Shown here piece after piece: positions 13,741-17,797 of a stretch of 17,797 bases of DNA (the stretch's first letter is position 1; each line of letters begins with the position of its first letter). Source of the stretch: CAYWVK01 sp964461865 (GTDB lineage Bacteria > Patescibacteriota > Microgenomatia > Levybacterales > UBA12049); NCBI GenBank assembly GCA_964461865.1, contig CAYWVK010000010.1, positions 1 through 17,797 of the forward strand, read 5' to 3'. The notes below the pieces were generated by a model. The model did not search any database. It saw only the letters and a list, made by a program, of their open reading frames with translations, and was not told the DNA's origin. The position numbers and the translations under genes were made by a program.

Positions 13741-13809
13741 TTATATGTTATGGTTATTAAATTTTTCATATTTACAATTCTTAAAAGATTATGTGCGGAT
13801 TAAGTTTTT

Positions 13810-13899
13810 CTACGCCATAATTTGGGTCAAATATAGTTTACCAATTTTTCCAAAAACATTTTTTATTTTTAGAACCATGCCGTACAATCTATTTTTCAT
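13810..13899 (-). CDS. Putative 29-residue cationic amphipathic peptide
   Basis: The frame encodes 29 residues, starting MKNRLYGMVLKIKNVFG. It carries five Lys and one Arg and no acidic residues, net about +6. Hydrophobic residues at 5, 8, 9, 12, 15, 16, 19, 22, 23 and 27 fall on one helical face and Lys residues mostly on the other, as in membrane-active peptides. The Shine-Dalgarno AAAGGGGGTG pairs along the whole anti-SD (one G-U) with 7-8 bases to the ATG, the strongest in the window. A promoter (13943-13972) and a terminator (13719-13740) bracket it. Toxin, bacteriocin-like peptide, small membrane regulator and leader peptide are all possible. The promoter and terminator could instead belong to a non-coding RNA. 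Confidence 0.5.
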   Translation of the reverse strand: MKNRLYGMVLKIKNVFGKIGKLYLTQIMA

Positions 13900-13942
13900 T
13901 ATATTTCACCCCCTTTCTTTTATCGCCCTTTTTCCAATATTA

Positions 13943-13972
13943 GTTATACAACTCTACCAGTAGTACTGTCAG
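13943..13972 (-). promoter_or_regulatory. Promoter of the small peptide gene
   Basis: CTGACA (13967-13972), an 18-base spacer and TATAAC (13943-13948) give a +1 near 13936 and a leader of about 37 nt. Between the boxes lie two small palindromes, CTACCAGTAG (13954-13963) and TACTGTCAGTA (13964-13974). Confidence 0.55.
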
Positions 13973-13993
13973 TAATTTTAAACACTAAATATA

Positions 13994-14009
13994 TGTAATT
14001 TACGTTACA
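13994..14009. promoter_or_regulatory. Perfect Crp/Fnr-type palindrome upstream of the peptide promoter
   Basis: TGTAA-TTTACG-TTACA has perfect 5-base arms and the 6-base spacer of Crp sites (E. coli TGTGA-N6-TCACA). Its centre is about 65 bases upstream of the predicted +1 of the small peptide gene, in the class I range. Confidence 0.55.
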
Positions 14010-14184
14010 AAAAAATGATACCTGATGTTATTTTTTTGAGGATAAATAAATTAGCTCCTGTTTCTAAGGGGTACGGGAATATTCCATTTGTCCTAGTTTT
14101 TAGTTTCAATAATTACTAAAAACACCAGATTACAATAAAGGATTTTTGAGGAGTTGTCAAATTTAACTTTAGCAGTATTAAAAG
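14010..14184. other. Remainder of the 13609-14184 gap, no gene recognised
   Basis: No frame with a start signal is convincing here. Visible structure includes a 9-base inverted repeat GTTTTTAGT/ACTAAAAAC with a 10-base loop (about 14095-14122) and a GGAATATTCC palindrome near 14076-14086. A possible minus-strand promoter has TTGACA (14155-14160) and TATTGT (14132-14137) with a 17-base spacer. A small RNA is possible, but I recognise no known RNA family. Confidence 0.3.
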
Positions 14185-14799
14185 CTAACCTTTTCTTGAA
14201 GCTGCATATTCTCTTGCTCTTTTCATTGCCTCTTCGTCTTTCCTAGCATCTTCTTGTCTTTCTTTTTCTGCTACATCATATTCTTTTATTAATTCCGCCA
14301 GAATTGAAGCTCTAACAACAGCTTCTGGAATTAAATCTTCCTGGTCTCTAGTTACCGATTTGCTCCTAAGATTAAATCCTTCATCTTTAGATATTTCAAT
14401 CCACTGATATTCGGTTCTATCTTCTATCGATTGGAATATACGAAGATAGCGTTTTTCTACTCTCGGGAATGCAATTATTACCTTTTTTTCTACTTCTGCA
14501 TATCCTGCTTGTTCAAGATACACTAAGTTTTGCCCATCGTTGTCAACTACGTAGGGTTTTGTAAAATATCTTTTTTCTGGTTCAATTCTTCCTCTTAATA
14601 TTTCGCGGGCTGGACGTGTAGTTATCTCACAATCATCATTGTTCCATCTTATCGTGCCGTTATTTATCCAAGGAGCTCCTATATCTCCTCCGAAAAGCTT
14701 TGCTAGTCTCTTAAGAGGAACATCCCTAAATGGTTTAACCATCATTGATTTTTCAGATTCAACAATTGGCCTTGATGCTGGAATTTCTTTTGTTCTCAT
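14185..14799 (-). CDS. Hypothetical soluble protein with charged C-terminal helix
   Basis: This 204-residue protein is of unrecognised family, without a signal peptide or membrane helix. The middle is rich in aromatic and charged residues (GTIRWNNDDCEITTRPAREILRGRI, VIIAFPRVEKRYLRIFQSI) and looks like a mixed alpha/beta fold. The last 40 residues (LAELIKEYDVAEKERQEDARKDEE and on) form a highly charged helix or coiled coil. It has its own near-perfect promoter between it and ftsZ and no Shine-Dalgarno, with a predicted leader of about 10 nt. Being directly downstream of ftsZ on the same strand hints at, but does not show, a division role. Confidence 0.75.
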   Translation of the reverse strand: MRTKEIPASRPIVESEKSMMVKPFRDVPLKRLAKLFGGDIGAPWINNGTIRWNNDDCEITTRPAREILRGRIEPEKRYFTKPYVVDNDGQNLVYLEQAGYAEVEKKVIIAFPRVEKRYLRIFQSIEDRTEYQWIEISKDEGFNLRSKSVTRDQEDLIPEAVVRASILAELIKEYDVAEKERQEDARKDEEAMKRAREYAASRKG

Positions 14800-14816
14800 A
14801 TTTGGACAATATGCAG

Positions 14817-14844
14817 ATTATAGTCAAAAATTAGCAGATGTCAA
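14817..14844 (-). promoter_or_regulatory. Near-consensus promoter of the post-ftsZ orphan
   Basis: TTGACA (14839-14844), a 16-base spacer and TATAAT (14817-14822) are both perfect hexamers. The promoter lies almost entirely in the 53-base gap after the ftsZ stop and gives a leader of about 10 nt. Confidence 0.75.
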
Positions 14845-14852
14845 TAGTGTTT

Positions 14853-15974
14853 CTAATTGCGATTGCGGAGAAACGCGGGAATGTCCCAGGTATCATCTTC
14901 TTCTTCCGACACAGGAAGTTTCTCAACGGGTTTTGGTTCTTCTGTTTGCTGTACTGTTTTTACCTCTGGAATCATTGGTTTTTGCTGTGGCGGTGTCATA
15001 AACTCTTTCAAGGTTTGTCTTGTCTGATCAAATCCTGTTGCAATAACCGTAATTTTCATCTGATCATGCATTGTTTGGTCTATTGTTGCTCCAAATATTA
15101 TATTTGCATCAGAATCTGCTGCAGATGAAATAATTTTTGCTGCTTCATCAACCTCACTCATTGTTAAATCAGGACCACCAATAATATTAAAAAGAACTCC
15201 TCTTGCTCCATCCATTGATATTTCTAAAAGTGGTGAGGCAATTGCACTTCTTGCTGCTGCCTGGGCTCTGTTTTCACCAACTCCTGTTCCTATTCCCATT
15301 AATGCCGTACCTGCATTTGCCATAATTGTTTTAACATCGGCAAAGTCAACATTAATAAGACCTGGGAGTGTTATCAAATCCGAAATCCCCTGAACACCTT
15401 GAGTTAAAACAGAATCAGCAACCTTAAATGCTTCAAGAAGGGATAATTTTTTATCAACTACTTCTAAAATTCTTTGGTTTGGAATTACAATTAATGTATC
15501 AACCTTATCCTTTAATTCATCTATTCCGTTTTCCGCATTTACCATTCTTCTTGTCCCCTCAAAAGCAAATGGTTTTGTTACAACGGCAACGCTTAATATA
15601 CCAAGCTCCTTAGCAGCTCTTGCAATAACAGGAGTAGCACCTGTTCCTGTTCCTCCTCCCATTCCACAAGTTAAAAAAAGCATATCGGTTCCGTCAATCA
15701 TTTCTTTAATTTTTTCATAGGATTCCTCTGCCGATTCTCTTCCAATATCAGGACTTCCTCCTGAGCCTAAACCCTTAGTTAGATCTTCTCCGATTTGAAG
15801 TTTTGTTGCTGCCTGACAAATTAAAAGAGTTTGTGCATCCGTATTAACTGCAATAAAATCAACTCCCGAAATATTACTTTGAGCAATCATGGAGTTTAGG
15901 GCATTATTTCCTGCTCCACCAACACCCATTACACGTATCTTTGCAAAATTAGTACTTTGAGGTTTTATCAACAT
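14853..15974 (-). CDS. ftsZ: Cell division GTPase FtsZ
   Basis: This 373-residue tubulin homologue polymerises into the Z ring at the inner membrane face. N-terminal GTP-binding features include VMGVGGAGNNALN (15-27) and the tubulin signature GMGGGTGTGATP (104-115). The T7 synergy loop NVDFADVKTIM (208-218) that completes the GTPase site of the next subunit is intact. After the C-terminal domain and a short Pro/Glu-rich linker, the conserved tail DIPAFLRNRN (364-373) should bind FtsA. It follows ftsA by 77 bases with its own TATAAT box 5 bases before the ATG and no Shine-Dalgarno, so it is probably also transcribed alone as a leaderless message. Confidence 0.98.
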   Translation of the reverse strand: MLIKPQSTNFAKIRVMGVGGAGNNALNSMIAQSNISGVDFIAVNTDAQTLLICQAATKLQIGEDLTKGLGSGGSPDIGRESAEESYEKIKEMIDGTDMLFLTCGMGGGTGTGATPVIARAAKELGILSVAVVTKPFAFEGTRRMVNAENGIDELKDKVDTLIVIPNQRILEVVDKKLSLLEAFKVADSVLTQGVQGISDLITLPGLINVDFADVKTIMANAGTALMGIGTGVGENRAQAAARSAIASPLLEISMDGARGVLFNIIGGPDLTMSEVDEAAKIISSAADSDANIIFGATIDQTMHDQMKITVIATGFDQTRQTLKEFMTPPQQKPMIPEVKTVQQTEEPKPVEKLPVSEEEDDTWDIPAFLRNRN

Positions 15975-15979
15975 ATATT

Positions 15980-15985
15980 ATTATA
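15980..15985 (-). promoter_or_regulatory. ftsZ-proximal -10 box
   Basis: A perfect TATAAT ends 5 bases before the ftsZ ATG. No good -35 box is found at normal spacing. If used, transcription would begin at the start codon. Confidence 0.45.
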
Positions 15986-16051
15986 GGCGCATACTAGCAA
16001 ATAAATTTTTATTTTGCAAGTAAGTTTTTAGGGCAGACCCTTAAATTTTAT

Positions 16052-17332
16052 TTAGGGTAAAAAAGATTTAAGAAACGATATTATTTTACTAAATGTTTTT
16101 CCTTTTAATCCAGGAATCTTAAATCCAGGAAGAGAAATACCAAACGGCATGCTAGATTTTACATCAAGAGTTGATGCGTAACTTGCTAAACCAACTACTG
16201 TTGCAAAAGAACTATCTTGCACCTCATCAATAATACCCTTTAGATTTATCGGCTCTCCAACTCTAACCGGCATAGCAAGCATTCTTTTTGCACTTTCCGT
16301 AACACCAATTGTTTTTGCTCCCCCTCCGGTAACAACTAAGCCTGATGGAGTTTGCCCTACAAATCCACTTTTCTTAATTTCAAGTCCAACAAAGGTAAAT
16401 ATCTCATTAAGTCTTGGTCTAATTATTCCCTCAACCAATGTTTTTTTTGAAACTTTTGTTATTTCCTCTGATAATCCAAGTGGAGTTAAATCAAGCTCAT
16501 CTGCTTTTTCTCTTGTTTTTTCTTCTTCTACAGCTAGACTTCTTTTTTGTGGCCTTGATAAATGTATTTTAATTTTTTCAGCCGATTCAAGCGCAATTCT
16601 TAAACCAATTGCTAAATCATTAGTAATATGTCTTGCACCAATTGGTAAAACCGATGAATAAGCAACCGATCCTTCAACATAAATTGAAATATCGGTTGTT
16701 CCTGCTCCGATATCGACTAAAACCACACCTAATTCTTTTTCCGTTTCCGAAAGAACCGATAAGGAGCTTGCGTATCCATTAAACACTACCGCATCAACAT
16801 CAACTCCTACCTCTCCTAAGGCTTTTTCTAAATTCCTAAGAACTGCTGTGCTTGCAGAAATTATATGAGTATCAACTTCAAGTCTTACCCCCGACATTCC
16901 AATTGGAGCTTTTACACCTTCCTGACCATCCACTATATATGCCCTTGGTAAAACATGAATGATTTCCCTACTTGAAGGAATAGAAACTGCTTTTGCAGCA
17001 TCAATAACTCTTAATAAATCATTATTATTAATCTCTCCTTGTGGATTTGAAACCGCAACTACTCCTCTTGAATTTATTGATTCTATATGGCTTCCGCCAA
17101 TTGAGGCGGTTATACGAGAAGCTGAAAAACCGGCCATTCTCTCTGCTGCTTCTAATGAATTATTAATTGCTAATACTGCTTCATCTATGTCTACTATTTG
17201 TCCTTTTTTAATTCCGGCTGATTTTACCTCAGAGACTCCCAATACATTTACAACTTCATCTACTTTGGCAATTATTGTGACTATTTTTGATGACCCTATG
17301 TCTATACAGACAACTATTTTTCCTTCACTCAT
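16052..17332 (-). CDS. ftsA: Cell division protein FtsA
   Basis: This 426-residue actin-like ATPase tethers FtsZ to the membrane and recruits later division proteins. Visible features are the phosphate-1 loop VVCIDIGSSKIVTII (7-21), the FtsA-specific 1C (SHS2) domain around residues 82-165 and the phosphate-2 loop VVLVDIGAGTTDISIYVEGS. The adenosine-site region reads LVVTGGGAKTIGV. A C-terminal amphipathic helix (GKTFSKIISFLKSFLP) serves as membrane anchor. It begins 5 bases after the FtsQ-like stop, so it is in one operon with it. No Shine-Dalgarno is visible. Confidence 0.97.
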   Translation of the reverse strand: MSEGKIVVCIDIGSSKIVTIIAKVDEVVNVLGVSEVKSAGIKKGQIVDIDEAVLAINNSLEAAERMAGFSASRITASIGGSHIESINSRGVVAVSNPQGEINNNDLLRVIDAAKAVSIPSSREIIHVLPRAYIVDGQEGVKAPIGMSGVRLEVDTHIISASTAVLRNLEKALGEVGVDVDAVVFNGYASSLSVLSETEKELGVVLVDIGAGTTDISIYVEGSVAYSSVLPIGARHITNDLAIGLRIALESAEKIKIHLSRPQKRSLAVEEEKTREKADELDLTPLGLSEEITKVSKKTLVEGIIRPRLNEIFTFVGLEIKKSGFVGQTPSGLVVTGGGAKTIGVTESAKRMLAMPVRVGEPINLKGIIDEVQDSSFATVVGLASYASTLDVKSSMPFGISLPGFKIPGLKGKTFSKIISFLKSFLP

Positions 17333-17337
17333 AGAAG

Positions 17338-17763
17338 CTATAATTCTATCATCGGTTTATCATACCTAAAATCTAGGCGCTTAAACCTTTTCCCTTCTAT
17401 TGTAAGCCGTTTTGTGATCAATTGTAAAGAGGCTATTTGGCTCTCAAAGTCTTTTTTTGAGGTAAAAATTACTTCTTCTTTATCAAATAGTTCGACCAAA
17501 AATGACAAATCACCCTGCGAAGTAATTTTTATAAATTTAATATTTTCCTTATTTAAGGCTTTCTCAAGCTCTCTGCTTTCTTTAAATTTTTCTTTAGCAA
17601 TAGGACTTAAGAAATCAGGAAAATAAAAGTTTAAAAAATAGCCTGTGAAAAAAAGCAAAAGGCTAAAAATAAGACAGCCGATTAATAAATAGAAAACATT
17701 CCATTTTCTTTTTTTTATTATGGTTTTTTTTCTTCTTCTTAAAAGCCTAGCTCCTTGCAGCAT
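17338..17763 (-). CDS. Short FtsQ/DivIB-like division protein lacking a POTRA domain
   Basis: This 141-residue protein has a very basic cytoplasmic start (LLRRRKKTIIKKRK), one membrane helix (about 22-44) and only about 95 extracytoplasmic residues. The end, ASLQLITKRLTIEGKRFKRLDFRYDKPMIEL, resembles the last part of the FtsQ/DivIB beta domain, which typically ends in 'IDLRF..P'. Position directly before ftsA supports FtsQ, the scaffold that bridges early and late division proteins. FtsQ is normally about 230-300 residues with a POTRA domain after the membrane helix. That domain appears to be missing. ATG 17763 overlaps the upstream frame by 17 bases. An unrelated small bitopic division protein is the alternative. 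Confidence 0.6.
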   Translation of the reverse strand: MLQGARLLRRRKKTIIKKRKWNVFYLLIGCLIFSLLLFFTGYFLNFYFPDFLSPIAKEKFKESRELEKALNKENIKFIKITSQGDLSFLVELFDKEEVIFTSKKDFESQIASLQLITKRLTIEGKRFKRLDFRYDKPMIEL

Positions 17764-17797
17764 ATTTTATTACTTTTATAATCTCATCAGCAGCATT
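17747..17797 (-). CDS. C-terminal end of an upstream gene (16 codons)
   Basis: A frame open from the window edge encodes NAADEIIKVIKYAARS and ends at TAG (17747-17749), overlapping the FtsQ-like start by 17 bases. By gene order it may be the tail of a cell-wall precursor gene such as murB, murC or ddl, but the 16 residues are too few to identify it. A chance open frame is possible. Confidence 0.4.
   Translation of the reverse strand, partial: NAADEIIKVIKYAARS

Noticed and set aside
13671..13769. Second small minus-strand frame of 32 codons (starts MKNLITITYKYYKG)
   Set aside because: No ribosome-binding site, and it runs through the predicted terminator hairpin. Kept only as a remote possibility if that terminator is not real.
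13745..13963. 72-codon plus-strand frame encoding a hydrophobic sequence
   Set aside because: It runs antisense across the small-peptide unit, has no ribosome-binding site or promoter, and its hydrophobicity is what A-rich DNA gives in antisense.
1..17797. Alternative genetic code (TGA recoded) as in Gracilibacteria or Absconditabacteria
   Set aside because: TGA terminates the methyltransferase, C39-like and 102-residue membrane genes at natural ends, two of them in ATGA overlaps, and no gene needs read-through.
1..17797. CRISPR array, insertion sequence, prophage or integrase
   Set aside because: No regularly spaced repeats, transposase or integrase motifs, or tRNA-end duplications were seen on either strand.

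Overview
The window is an AT-rich bacterial chromosome segment read with the standard code. TGA acts as a stop at natural gene ends and no gene needs recoding. Compact genes, ATGA overlaps, core housekeeping genes, an FtsQ homologue reduced to a stub, and secreted C39-type proteins together suggest Candidate Phyla Radiation (Patescibacteria), perhaps Microgenomates. That placement is inference, since no rRNA gene is present.

Layout. 1-2818 is a more AT-rich surface/secretion island: a glycosyltransferase (partial) and a methyltransferase, divergent from a secreted C39-like cysteine-peptidase protein. 2860-3555 holds tRNA-Val(CAC) and signal peptidase I, divergently transcribed from overlapping -35 boxes. 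3557-9127 is housekeeping on the minus strand: ileS-rodA, then rplU, rpmA and parB. 9207-10397 is a DEAD-box-type RNA helicase with a 259-bp upstream region containing two matching palindromes. 10657-11572 holds two divergent orphan genes. 11678-12871 is a four-gene operon of small membrane/envelope proteins (YggT-like, a hydrophobic protein, YtxH-like, lmo0937/DUF5670-like). 12943-13608 encodes a Crp/Fnr-family regulator. 13609-14184 has no annotated-size gene but appears to hold a complete small transcription unit encoding a 29-residue cationic amphipathic peptide. 14185-14799 is another orphan. 14853-17763 is a division cluster: FtsQ-like stub, ftsA, ftsZ.

How the parts may work together. 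Two palindromes of Crp-type geometry (TGTAA-N6-TTACA, one perfect and one with a single mismatch) flank the Crp/Fnr gene. One lies upstream of the membrane-protein operon at a position fitting class II activation. The other lies upstream of the small-peptide promoter. This suggests a local regulon in which the regulator controls an envelope-stress operon and a membrane-active peptide. It is the strongest candidate for a previously undescribed system here.

A second window-wide pattern is promoter placement. At several genes (lepB, ileS, the genes at 10657 and 11270, and probably ftsZ and rplU) a sigma-70-like promoter sits so that transcription should start at or within a few bases of the start codon, with no Shine-Dalgarno sequence. 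The tRNA-Val promoter likewise places +1 at about tRNA base 1. Strong Shine-Dalgarno sequences occur only at a few genes (13810, 11678, parB), so leaderless and SD-led initiation seem to coexist.
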